A stretch of 64,000 bases of DNA, from assembly GCA_029262195.1 (NCBI GenBank), contig JAJCZX010000021.1, positions 186,001 through 250,000 on the forward strand. Direction: 5' to 3'. Source of the stretch: Gemmatimonadota bacterium. GTDB lineage: Bacteria; Gemmatimonadota; Gemmatimonadetes; Gemmatimonadales; GWC2-71-9. Shown piece by piece: positions 41,928 to 50,236 of this stretch. Position numbers and translations under genes: made by a program. A model generated the notes under the pieces. The model was not told the origin of the DNA, ran no database searches, and saw only the letters and a program-made list of their open reading frames with translations. Each line of letters starts with the position of its first letter. Position 1 is the first letter of the stretch.

Positions 41928-42581
41928 ATGAGGATGACGAAATTTTGGGCTCTCGGTGTTGCAGTAATCGCTGTCGGAGCCTGCGAGTCCGGAACTCTCG
42001 ATCCCATCGAAGAGGAAAGCCTGGCGCTGTCCCTTGCGGGCGATGGCGTCGAAGTTATGGAAGGCCATCAAGCCAGACCCGGTAACTGGGTCCGTCGCTT
42101 GATCAGGGGGATCAACCAGGAGGGAAGTGAAGAAGCTCTGGCCCTTTTGGAAGAGGCACGAGATCTTCGCGGTGAGGCCAGAGAGGCGCGAGTGGCCGGA
42201 GACACCACCCTGTTTTTGGCTCTAATGGAAGAATCTCGGATGAAGCTTTTTGAAGCGGTTGTCCTGACCTTCCCCGACGCGGCCGAACGAACAGGAAGCG
42301 CGGTGGACGAGGCGATAAATCGGATTACCGAAAGGTTGGGAGATCGGGATGCACCCAGAATTCGGGCAGTTTTAGAAGAAGCAACACAACTGCGCGAACA
42401 GGCCGATGCCGCACTTGAAGCAGGTGACGATTTGACCGCACTGGATCTCAACTTCCAGGCAAGTCGGCTGCTAACCAGAATGGTCCATTTCATCAGGGAT
42501 GGTCATCGACGAGGTGATCGTCAACCGGGATCAGGGCCTCCGGGTGAACTATCCGAGCATGTTTCGGAGATGGAGTTCTAA
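41928..42581 (+). CDS. Lipoprotein with duplicated helical hairpin
   Basis: The ATG at 41928, five bases after GGAGG, gives MRMTKFWALGVAVIAVGACE with lipobox VGAC. The 217-residue protein has a helical C-terminal half with an internal duplication: ALLEEARDLRGEAREARVAG and AVLEEATQLREQADAALEAG, each followed by a second helix (LFLALMEESRMKLFEAVV and LTALDLNFQASRLLTRMV). No family recognised. An intrinsic terminator follows directly, so it is probably a monocistronic unit. Function unknown; duplicated hairpins of this kind are typical of protein-binding bundles. Confidence 0.7.
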   Translation: MRMTKFWALGVAVIAVGACESGTLDPIEEESLALSLAGDGVEVMEGHQARPGNWVRRLIRGINQEGSEEALALLEEARDLRGEAREARVAGDTTLFLALMEESRMKLFEAVVLTFPDAAERTGSAVDEAINRITERLGDRDAPRIRAVLEEATQLREQADAALEAGDDLTALDLNFQASRLLTRMVHFIRDGHRRGDRQPGSGPPGELSEHVSEMEF

Positions 42582-42606
42582 ATCAGATTCCGACATGTCA
42601 CTATCG

Positions 42607-42640
42607 GGGTCCCGTCCAGGTGGCGGGACCCTGTTTTTTT
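42607..42640 (+). terminator. Intrinsic terminator after lipoprotein gene
   Basis: GGGTCCCG (42607-42614), nine-base loop, CGGGACCC (42624-42631), then TGTTTTTTT. A clear rho-independent terminator 26 bases past the stop codon. The remaining interval up to 42757 (G-rich 42650-42680, then A/T-rich) contains no recognisable gene. Confidence 0.92.
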
Positions 42641-42757
42641 AGGGAGGAGAGAGCCGGGGGGCGGGGAGCGGGTTGAGCCCTGCGAATTGGTTTCGTGCTT
42701 ACGTAGGGGACGGAAAATCCACATTTCTTTGTTAACGTTTCTTCAGATTCAATTCAT

Positions 42758-42763
42758 TTGACA
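42758..42763 (+). promoter_or_regulatory. Possible -35 box for EF-G paralogue
   Basis: A perfect TTGACA occurs here. The base window 17 further on is CATGTT, a poor -10 match, so the promoter is only tentative. Transcription would then include the start-masking hairpin at 42787-42814 near its 5' end. Confidence 0.3.
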
Positions 42764-42786
42764 ACTCGGTTTTGCGGGATCATGTT

Positions 42787-42814
42787 AAATCCACCCCCCA
42801 CAGGAGGTGGATTT
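42787..42814 (+). promoter_or_regulatory. Hairpin masking the Shine-Dalgarno and start codon of EF-G paralogue
   Basis: AAATCCACC (42787-42795) pairs perfectly with GGTGGATTT (42806-42814), loop CCCCACAGGA. AGGAGG (42802-42807) lies across the loop and 3' arm, and the last paired base is the first base of the TTG start. Folding would hide the ribosome binding site, so this may act as a translational switch (temperature, ribosome availability or protein binding). Evidence is structural only. Confidence 0.5.
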
Positions 42815-44901
42815 TGCAAGTTTATACAGGAGATCGGATCCGCAATGTCGCAGTTGTAGGACACGGATCCAGCGGAAAAACCAGCCTGGTTGATGCTCTC
42901 GCATTTGTCTCAGGCTCCAGCAAACGTCACGGGTCGGTTGACGACGGTACCTCCCTCACCGACTACGCCCACGAAGAAATCGAACGACAATACTCCATCA
43001 ATCTTTCTCTCGCTCACGCCGAGTGGCTGAAAACCAAAATCAACCTGATCGACTGTCCGGGTTATTTGGATTTTGTAGGCGACGCGATTGCGGGGGTGCA
43101 CACCGCCGACGCCGCTCTTCTCGTGCTCAGCGGTACTTCGGGAGTAGAGGTCGGTACTGAACGAATGTGGGAATACGCCACTGAAAGAGGCATCCCAAGG
43201 ATGTTCTTTGTTTCCCTTATGGACAAAGACCACGCCGATTTCGAATCAGTCTTCAAGGACATCAAAGAACACATGACTGATAAGGTTGTTCCGATTGAAA
43301 TTCCGGTCGGCGAAGGCCCTGACTTTCACGGGATCATCAATCTGTTTTCCAAAAAGTGCCACATGTACAAAAAGGGCACCAAATCGGGGGACTACGAAGA
43401 AACTGAAATACCCGATGAGTACATGGCGCGCTTCAAGAAGTATTCAGAGGAGTTGATAGAAAGCATTGCCTCCACCGACGACGACCTTCTTGAACGTTAT
43501 CTAAACGGCGATGAAATCAGTCGCGAAGAGGCGATTGAAGCCATGAAGCACGGCATGGAAAAGGGTGAGCTGTTCCCTTTGCTCTGTGGTTCCGGAGTGT
43601 TGACGTACGGTACGAGAGCGCTGTTGTCAAAACTGGTCGAACTGGTACCGGCTCCAACCGAGCGTCCTCCTCTGATTGGGAAATTGTTTTCCAATGACGA
43701 GGAGGTTGAGGTTAGTGCAGACGACAAAGGACCTTTCGTCGCTCATATTTTCAAAACGGTTTCAGAGGCCCATGTCGGAGAGGTTTCGCTGTTCCGCGTC
43801 CGTTCCGGTATGGTGACCAACGGGTCCGAAGTTGTCAACGCCGTTACGCGTTCGACTGAAAAGTTGAACCACCTCAGCGTTGCTCAGGGCAAGGAGAAGT
43901 TCGAAATCAATGAACTGCATGCCGGTGATATTGGTGCGGTTGCCAAGTTGCACAACACGCACACAAACAATTTCCTGGCGAGTCCTAACAAGCCCATTAC
44001 TCTCGAATCGATTCCGTTTCCTGAACCGCTGATTACACTGAGAATCGATGTAAAAGAACGCAGCGAGCAGGACAAATTGTCACAGGGTCTGGTCAAGTTG
44101 CACGAAGAAGATCCGACCTTCCACTACGAATACGATTCCGTTCTGGCGCAAACCCTCATTCGAGGCCGAGGCGAAAGACACCTGGAAATAATAGTCTCCA
44201 GGCTTCAGCGGAAGTTCTCGGTGCATGCGGAGTTGAGCAAACCCAGGTCACCATACAAAGAAACGTTTAGAGGGAAGGCAGAGGGTCAGGGTAAGCACAA
44301 AAAACAATCTGGTGGTCGTGGCCAGTTCGGTGACTGCCGCATTCGAATATTGCCGCAACCAGAAGGAGCCGGCTACGCATTCGAAAGCAAGATCGTTGGA
44401 GGTGCTATTCCCAGTAAGTTCATTCCTGCGGTGGACAAGGGAGTTCAGGAGGCCGCCGCTCGCGGCGTGTTGGCCGGGTATCCCGTGGTCGATTTCAAAG
44501 TCGAATGCTACGACGGGAGCTATCACGATGTTGATAGCAATGAGATGTCGTTTAAGATGGCCGGTGTCTCGGCCTTCAAGAACGTTGCGGCGAACTGCAA
44601 GCCGGTACTGATGGAGCCGGTCCATCAAATCGACGTCTGGACCCCGGATGAAAACCTGGGCGACATCATGGGTGACCTTTCCGCACGGCGAGGCCAGATC
44701 TTGGGTTCGGAGCAGGACGGCCGCCTGATGAAGGTTAAAGCAATGGTGCCGGAAGCGGAGATGTACAAGTACTCGACGCAACTGCATTCCATGACCCACG
44801 GCAGAGGAACGTTCCACGCCGAGTTTGCCAGTTACCAACAGGTGCCATCGGAGGTCGCCCAAAAGGTAATTGAAGAACATAAGGCGGAGCGGGAGAAGTA
44901 G
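42814..44901 (+). CDS. Elongation factor G paralogue (EF-G-like)
   Basis: The TTG at 42814, six bases after AGGAGG, is preferred over the TTG at 42772. The protein has about 695 residues. G1 is GHGSSGKT at 16-23; switch I reads EEIERQYSINLS in place of the canonical ERGITI; G3 is DCPG at 80-83. The G4 position reads FVSLMDKDHADF, so NKxD is degenerate (SLMD, with Asn and Lys lost). Domains II-V follow, with domain IV motifs KHKKQSGGRGQFGDC and DVDSNEMSFKMAGVSAFKN. It is longer-acting EF-G relatives (EF-G2-like) rather than primary fusA, since no ribosomal genes adjoin it. Role is probably ribosome translocation or recycling under special conditions. Confidence 0.9.
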   Translation: MQVYTGDRIRNVAVVGHGSSGKTSLVDALAFVSGSSKRHGSVDDGTSLTDYAHEEIERQYSINLSLAHAEWLKTKINLIDCPGYLDFVGDAIAGVHTADAALLVLSGTSGVEVGTERMWEYATERGIPRMFFVSLMDKDHADFESVFKDIKEHMTDKVVPIEIPVGEGPDFHGIINLFSKKCHMYKKGTKSGDYEETEIPDEYMARFKKYSEELIESIASTDDDLLERYLNGDEISREEAIEAMKHGMEKGELFPLLCGSGVLTYGTRALLSKLVELVPAPTERPPLIGKLFSNDEEVEVSADDKGPFVAHIFKTVSEAHVGEVSLFRVRSGMVTNGSEVVNAVTRSTEKLNHLSVAQGKEKFEINELHAGDIGAVAKLHNTHTNNFLASPNKPITLESIPFPEPLITLRIDVKERSEQDKLSQGLVKLHEEDPTFHYEYDSVLAQTLIRGRGERHLEIIVSRLQRKFSVHAELSKPRSPYKETFRGKAEGQGKHKKQSGGRGQFGDCRIRILPQPEGAGYAFESKIVGGAIPSKFIPAVDKGVQEAAARGVLAGYPVVDFKVECYDGSYHDVDSNEMSFKMAGVSAFKNVAANCKPVLMEPVHQIDVWTPDENLGDIMGDLSARRGQILGSEQDGRLMKVKAMVPEAEMYKYSTQLHSMTHGRGTFHAEFASYQQVPSEVAQKVIEEHKAEREK

Positions 44902-45004
44902 AACGGTCTGGAGGGGTTGTGTGGGGCCAGGCTAAAAGGCCTCCTAACCCCCTCGAGGCGTTTCCTCAGCCGCTACGTTTTGTCCCAATCTGAGCGTTGC
45001 GCCC

Positions 45005-45697
45005 ATGGAAGTTGAAACAATCCGTTCATCTTCGGCATTTGTTGGGCCGGAGTGGATCCTAGTCCTGGTTTTCTTGACCGCCATTCCGGCTCTTATCGTA
45101 GCCGTTGTGAGGTACGAAAAAAAGCGCACGGCCGAGTTGAAGCTCTTTGCCCGCAGGATTGGGATGGAGTTTCTTGAGAAAGATCCCCGAATTAAATCTG
45201 CACCCTTCCAGAGTTTTCCTCTTTTTCAGAAAGGTCGCTCGAAAAAAAGCGGCAACGTGATGGTCGAAGAAAAAGGACCTTCGGAGACCCTGATCTTCGA
45301 ATACCGGTACAGGACGGGAGGAGGAAAGAACAGTAGCACCCACACCCAAACTATCGTGGCGTTTAAGAAGAACACGGCTGACCTTCCGGCGTTTGCAATG
45401 GGGCCAGAGTATTTTGTGCACAGGATCGGGGAAAAATTTGGAATGCAGGACATCGATTTTTCCGGGGAGCCGGTTTTTTCCGAAACCTATCTACTGCAAG
45501 GTGAGGACGAACCGGCGGTGCGCCGGTTGTTTGAAGGCAAACTGGCGAGGTTTTTCGCTCGGCATCCGAAGTGGAATGTCGAAGGTGGAGGCGATTGGTT
45601 GTTGGTTTATAAGGGTGGAAAGAGGCCCAAAGTCGACGAAATACCAACAATGATCAAAGAGTCGATTGAATTAGCTCGCCAATTTGACATGGTCTAG
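45005..45697 (+). CDS. Unknown membrane-anchored protein
   Basis: I do not recognise the family. A 230-residue protein with one N-terminal TM (WILVLVFLTAIPALIVAVVR) followed by a cytoplasmic domain: KLFARRIGMEFLEKDPR, YRYRTGGGKNSSTHTQTIVA, and GGDWLLVYKGGKRPKVDEIP. The TGGGKNSSTHTQTI stretch sits in a beta region that resembles a DUF3137-like or bacterial membrane-anchored fold, but this is weak. No promoter or terminator seen around it. Independent gene between the EF-G paralogue and argR. Confidence 0.6.
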   Translation: MEVETIRSSSAFVGPEWILVLVFLTAIPALIVAVVRYEKKRTAELKLFARRIGMEFLEKDPRIKSAPFQSFPLFQKGRSKKSGNVMVEEKGPSETLIFEYRYRTGGGKNSSTHTQTIVAFKKNTADLPAFAMGPEYFVHRIGEKFGMQDIDFSGEPVFSETYLLQGEDEPAVRRLFEGKLARFFARHPKWNVEGGGDWLLVYKGGKRPKVDEIPTMIKESIELARQFDMV

Positions 45698-45775
45698 GTT
45701 GTTGGTGACGCGTCGGCGGACCAGACCAGAGACATCTCAAAAGATTTGATTTGCCCGGGCCCGTGAATTAACGAT

Positions 45776-45808
45776 TGCATAAACATGCCATAGTGTGCAT
45801 ATTCATGC
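45776..45808 (+). promoter_or_regulatory. Tandem ARG boxes ahead of argR
   Basis: TGCATAAACATGC (45776-45788) and TGCATATTCATGC (45796-45808) are near-identical partial palindromes spaced 20 bases apart, about two helical turns, as expected for a pair of ArgR hexamer sites. A weaker third half (ATGCATACATATTC) overlaps the argR start. ArgR here should repress itself together with argG, argH and possibly rocD when arginine is abundant. Confidence 0.75.
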
Positions 45809-45825
45809 TTCTGTGGAATGAGAAA

Positions 45826-46308
45826 ATGCATACATATTCTGAAAAATCGCGTAGACACCGACTGATTCTTGACGCCATATCGGAGAACCAAATCTCCAAC
45901 CAGGAGCAATTGGTAGAGTGTCTCAAATCAAATAACATCAGTGTCACACAACCGACCCTGAGTCGGGATCTCAGGGAATTGAGGATCGTGCGGGTTCCTA
46001 ACGGCAACTCCTATTGCTACCAACCCCCGACCAAGGACACCGGTATATCACCTGTCGCCGGGCTTCCGGAGAAACTACGGGAGATAGCGTCCCTGGTTGT
46101 AGCGGCAATAAAATCGAGCGACACTGTTGTTGCGTTGACCACACTCCCGGGCCGTGCTCAGGGCCTTGCGCAGTTCCTTGATAGCTGCAATCTCCCTGAG
46201 ATCATGGCTACGGTTGCCGGCGACGACACAGTGGTCGTCTTCCCCACCAATTCCAAGCAAACCGAACGATTGAGGCGAAGGTTGGTTTCGTTGCTCGACC
46301 TTCAATAA
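45826..46308 (+). CDS. argR: Arginine repressor
   Basis: A 160-residue ArgR. N-terminal winged helix: LILDAISENQISNQEQLVEC and VTQPTLSRDLRELRIVRV. C-terminal oligomerisation and arginine-binding domain: VALTTLPGRAQGLAQFLDSC, then IMATVAGDDTVVVFPTNSKQ (GDDT is the arginine-contact region). The ATG at 45826 was chosen because it begins the conserved MHTYSEKSRRHRLILDAI; the open frame extends to 45775 through the ARG boxes. First gene of the arg cluster, 25 bases ahead of argG. Confidence 0.95.
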   Translation: MHTYSEKSRRHRLILDAISENQISNQEQLVECLKSNNISVTQPTLSRDLRELRIVRVPNGNSYCYQPPTKDTGISPVAGLPEKLREIASLVVAAIKSSDTVVALTTLPGRAQGLAQFLDSCNLPEIMATVAGDDTVVVFPTNSKQTERLRRRLVSLLDLQ

Positions 46309-46333
46309 CCCTCAATTCTTAACAGGCAAAATC

Positions 46334-47575
46334 ATGAAAAAGTATGTACTTGCATACTCCGGCGGGCTCGATACCTCGGTTATGCTCAAATGGCTGCAAC
46401 TGGAACATCACGTCCAGGTTGTGACCGTCACAGCCAACCTCGGGCAACAAAAAGAATTGGACGGCGTGGGTACGAAGGCGCTGGTGTGTGGCGCGAAAAA
46501 CGCCTATGTCGAAGATTTGCGTCGCGATTTCGTCGAACGCTTCGTTTGGCCGACCTTCAAAGCGGGGGCACTCTACCAGGGCGTCTATCCGATGGCTACG
46601 GCGATCGGGCGGCCGCTAATAGCTGAAAAGCTGGTTGAGATAGCCCGGTCCGAAAACGCCGACGCAATCGTTCATGGCTGCACCGGAAAAGGGAATGATC
46701 AGGTTCGGTTCGAAGTGGCGATTGGCGCTCTGGCGCCCGAGCTTGAGTGCATTGCGCCCCTGCGCACCTGGGACCTGAAAACGAGAGAGCAAGAAATCGC
46801 CTGGGCTTCCGAGCATGGAATACCGGTTGCGGCGAGCAGAAAATCACCTTACTCCATTGACGAAAACCTGTGGGGGGTATCGGTCGAGTGCGGAGTGCTT
46901 GAAGACCCCTGGGCGGAGCCACCCTCAGATTGCTGGCAGATCACTACGGACCCCTGTCTTGCGCCGGACAAATCGGAAACCCTAACTATCGACTTCGAAG
47001 AGGGAATACCCAGGGCTATCGATGGGCAAAACATGAGCGGTGTCGAGTTGATCGAATCCCTCAACCTCATTGCCGGGAGTCACGGCGTAGGCCGAATCGA
47101 CATGGTAGAAGATCGGGTTGTCGGGATCAAATCAAGAGAAGTGTACGAAGCGCCCGCCGCTACGGTTTTGGCTGAAGCTAGAAACGCCCTGGAGCAGTTG
47201 ACGTTGGACAGAGAAACTCGTCGCGTAAAGTTGTTGATGGGGCAGGAGCTGGCGCGTTTGGCCTATGACGGGTTCTGGTTCAGTCCTCTTCGGGAATCAA
47301 TTAGCTCGTTCGTTGATCAGGCCAGCAACGTTGTGACCGGTCAGGTACGGGTAAGTCTCTATCGTGGTACTTGCACCGTACTGGGTCGGCAGGCGCCCCG
47401 GAGCTTGTACCAGGGTGCTCTTGCCACGTACGGTGAAGGGGATGCTTTCAGCCACGATTCAGCCCGCGGCTTCATCGATATCTTTGGCCAGAGTACTCGG
47501 ATCAGCTCTTCTGTAGCTCGATCAGCGAATCCCGACCCGTCGGCGATCCCAGGAAAGCCCGGGGCTCTGGTATGA
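46334..47575 (+). CDS. argG: Argininosuccinate synthase
   Basis: A 413-residue ArgG. The ATP-pyrophosphatase P-loop AYSGGLDTSVM starts near residue 7; other family segments are HGCTGKGNDQVRFE, IPVAASRKSPYSIDENLWG, and YQGVYPMATAIGRPLIA. It joins citrulline and aspartate to argininosuccinate using ATP. argR lies just upstream; the stop overlaps the argH start by 4 bases. The cluster belongs under the tandem ARG boxes. Length is as expected for the family. Confidence 0.97.
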   Translation: MKKYVLAYSGGLDTSVMLKWLQLEHHVQVVTVTANLGQQKELDGVGTKALVCGAKNAYVEDLRRDFVERFVWPTFKAGALYQGVYPMATAIGRPLIAEKLVEIARSENADAIVHGCTGKGNDQVRFEVAIGALAPELECIAPLRTWDLKTREQEIAWASEHGIPVAASRKSPYSIDENLWGVSVECGVLEDPWAEPPSDCWQITTDPCLAPDKSETLTIDFEEGIPRAIDGQNMSGVELIESLNLIAGSHGVGRIDMVEDRVVGIKSREVYEAPAATVLAEARNALEQLTLDRETRRVKLLMGQELARLAYDGFWFSPLRESISSFVDQASNVVTGQVRVSLYRGTCTVLGRQAPRSLYQGALATYGEGDAFSHDSARGFIDIFGQSTRISSSVARSANPDPSAIPGKPGALV

Positions 47576-48945
47576 CAGATCTCTGGGGTGGTAGGTTCAC
47601 AGAAGGAATGGACGAAACCCTCCGGCGGTTTTCTTCGTCGCTTCATGTCGACTGCCGACTGGCTAAAGAGGATCTAATCGGGTCGCGTGCGCATGCCCGT
47701 GCTCTAATGGGAGCGGGGATTCTCGATCAGGATTCGTTTGCCGCAATTGACGACGCGATCTCCACCATAATCGAACAGGTTGACGATGGCTCATTCCCGT
47801 ACGGTGTCGCCTGGGAAGAAATCCCCGAAGACATTCACTCGGCGGTTGAAGCTCGCCTGGTTGAATTGTGCGGGGAAACGGGCCGTCGTTTGCACGCCGG
47901 GAGGTCGAGGAACGATCAGGTTGTCACCGACGTTATGCTCTGGCTAAAAACCGCTTCAGTGGAGTTGGAAGCTGCGGTGCGGTCTGTTCAGGAGGCACTC
48001 GTCTCGAAAGCGGAAGAGTATCAATCGTTGGTCATTCCGGCGTACACCCACTTGCAGCGCGCACAGCCTGTTTTACTGGCACACCATCTGCTTGCTCATT
48101 ATGAAGCACTCAAACGCGATGTTACCCGATTGGTGGATGCGCGAAACCGAGCTGACCGGTGCCCTCTGGGCGCGGCGGCTCTGGCCGGTTCAAGTATTCC
48201 CCTCGATCGCGAAGCAACTGCTCGACAGTTGGTGTTTTCTCGGGTTGCGATCAACTCCATGGACGCTGTGGCCGACAGAGATTGGGCTATCGAATTTGTG
48301 GGATGCTGTGCTCTGATAATGACGCATCTATCCCGGCTTGCCGAGGAATTGGTTCTCTGGTCCAGTCAGGAGTTCGGACTTGCGAAAATCGCCGACCGCT
48401 GGACGACTGGTTCTTCCGCGATGCCGCATAAAAGAAATCCCGACGTGGCCGAGCTGGTCCGCGGGAAAGCATCGCGGGTGCATAGTGGCCTGCAGACTCT
48501 GCACTCGCTTCTGAAGGGATTGCCGCTCACCTACAACAGAGACCTTCAAGAGGACAAAGAGGTTCTATTTGACGCAACTGACACTACCACCGACTGCGCA
48601 CGGGTTCTGGCTTCAGCTCTAGAACAAACCGCCTTCTTCGAACTGAGGTCTGTGGGGCCGGATTTCTCTTCGGCAATGGACCTTGCCGAAGAGTTGGTGC
48701 GACGAGGTGTGCCGTTCAGGCGTGCACATGAGTCGATAGGCAACCTGGTGCGGAACTGTGAAAACTCTTGTCGGGGCCTACCTGATGTTACAGACGAAGA
48801 GTTGATCGAATTCGGACTTGAAGGAATTGACCGGGCATTGCTCACGCCGATTGGATCAATTCGCGCCAAAAAGACGTTGGGGTCCACGGCGCCGGATCAG
48901 GTCGCTAGCCAATTGGCGGCTGCCCGTTTGGAAATCTCTGAGTAA
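47572..48945 (+). CDS. argH: Argininosuccinate lyase
   Basis: A 457-residue lyase of the aspartase/fumarase superfamily. Visible: the opening LWGGRFTEGMDETLRRFSSS, EDIHSAVEARLVE, HAGRSRNDQV, THLQRAQP, and the signature GSSAMPHKRNPDVAELVRGK (flexible loop with catalytic Ser). It releases fumarate and arginine. ATGA overlap with argG. It ends 53 bases before the ornithine aminotransferase; a small inverted repeat CAATGTG/CACATTG (48949-48976) lies in that gap but lacks a U tract. Confidence 0.97.
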   Translation: MTDLWGGRFTEGMDETLRRFSSSLHVDCRLAKEDLIGSRAHARALMGAGILDQDSFAAIDDAISTIIEQVDDGSFPYGVAWEEIPEDIHSAVEARLVELCGETGRRLHAGRSRNDQVVTDVMLWLKTASVELEAAVRSVQEALVSKAEEYQSLVIPAYTHLQRAQPVLLAHHLLAHYEALKRDVTRLVDARNRADRCPLGAAALAGSSIPLDREATARQLVFSRVAINSMDAVADRDWAIEFVGCCALIMTHLSRLAEELVLWSSQEFGLAKIADRWTTGSSAMPHKRNPDVAELVRGKASRVHSGLQTLHSLLKGLPLTYNRDLQEDKEVLFDATDTTTDCARVLASALEQTAFFELRSVGPDFSSAMDLAEELVRRGVPFRRAHESIGNLVRNCENSCRGLPDVTDEELIEFGLEGIDRALLTPIGSIRAKKTLGSTAPDQVASQLAAARLEISE

Positions 48946-48997
48946 ATTCAATGTGCTTAGGGATAAAGACACATTGTAAACAAGGTAGTGACCTCAA

Positions 48998-50230
48998 ATG
49001 ACAACTAACCAGACTCTTACCAGCGAAGAGACCGAACGCCACATCGGCGTCGTCGACGAATACAGCGCCCACAATTACCATCCCCTGCCCATTGTCATTA
49101 ACAGGGGAGAAGGTGCATGGGTTTGGGACGTGGACGGGAAGAAATATCTCGATTGCCTGGCTGCGTATTCTGCGGTGAATCAGGGCCATCTCCATCCCAG
49201 GATTGCGGACGCTGCCCGCAAACAACTTGAGACCCTCACGTTGACGTCCAGAGCCTTCCACAACGACCAGATGGGGCCTTTCGTAAAAGAGCTTTGCGAG
49301 CTTACTGGTTACCAGAAAGCCCTTCCGATGAACACCGGTGCTGAAGCGGTTGAGACCGCGATCAAAGCGGTGCGCCGGTGGGGTTATCGCATCAAAGGGA
49401 TTCCGTCGGACCAGGCCGAGATCATCGTCTGTTCTAACAACTTCCATGGACGCACCACGACGATCGTTTCCTTTTCAAGTGATCCGGGTAGCTCGGCGGA
49501 TTTCGGACCTGCCACTCCGGGGTTTGTGGTCGTCCCTTACGGTGATGCTGCGGCCCTTGAGGCAGCGATTACTCCCAATACGGCAGGGTTCCTGGTCGAG
49601 CCGATTCAGGGTGAAGGTGGTGTCATTATTCCGACCGATGGCTACCTGGCGGCCGCATCGGAGATTTGTAAAAAGAACAACGTCCTTCTTGTAGCTGACG
49701 AGATTCAGACAGGCCTTGGTCGGACCGGGAAAATGTTTTGCTTCGAATGGGACAACATTCGCCCGGATGTTTTGATTGTCGGGAAGGCCCTCGCCGGCGG
49801 TTTCTACCCGGTGTCAGCAATGCTTTCGGACAACGAGGTGATGGGTGTGTTTGCGCCCGGGGATCACGGGTCCACCTTTGGAGGTAATCCGCTCGGTGCC
49901 GCGATTGCTCGCGAGGCTCTGAAAGTGATCGTGGATGAAGGTCTTCCACAGCGTGCCAACGAACTCGGTTCCTGGTTTGTTTCGGAAGTGCAGGCGATGA
50001 ACGCTGATTGCGTCGCTGAGGTCAGGGGCAGAGGTCTCATGATCGGGATCGAAATCTCGACTGAAGCGGGTGTTGCGCGTCCGTACTGCGAAGCCTTGAT
50101 GGAGCGGGGCATCCTTGCCAAAGAGACGCACGAACAGGTAATTCGCATTGCACCGCCGCTGGTGATTTCTAAAGAAGATCTCCAATGGGTGCTCGGCGAG
50201 CTGCGCGAAGTACTGGCAATGAGCTTCTAG
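48998..50230 (+). CDS. rocD: Ornithine aminotransferase (class III PLP enzyme)
   Basis: A 410-residue class III aminotransferase. PLP-binding Lys in [18 protein letters not shown], the [19 protein letters not shown] segment, EPIQGEGG, and [13 protein letters not shown]. The start, [19 protein letters not shown], and the [20 protein letters not shown] segment match ornithine-oxo-acid transaminase rather than acetylornithine transaminase. It interconverts ornithine and glutamate semialdehyde. The Shine-Dalgarno is weak (AAGG). Sits directly after argH; it may link arginine turnover to glutamate and proline, or be part of ornithine supply, as argBCEF are not in the window. Confidence 0.92.
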   Translation: MTTNQTLTSEETERHIGVVDEYSAHNYHPLPIVINRGEGAWVWDVDGKKYLDCLAAYSAVNQGHLHPRIADAARKQLETLTLTSRAFHNDQMGPFVKELCELTGYQKALPMNTGAEAVETAIKAVRRWGYRIKGIPSDQAEIIVCSNNFHGRTTTIVSFSSDPGSSADFGPATPGFVVVPYGDAAALEAAITPNTAGFLVEPIQGEGGVIIPTDGYLAAASEICKKNNVLLVADEIQTGLGRTGKMFCFEWDNIRPDVLIVGKALAGGFYPVSAMLSDNEVMGVFAPGDHGSTFGGNPLGAAIAREALKVIVDEGLPQRANELGSWFVSEVQAMNADCVAEVRGRGLMIGIEISTEAGVARPYCEALMERGILAKETHEQVIRIAPPLVISKEDLQWVLGELREVLAMSF

Positions 50231-50236
50231 CAGGAT

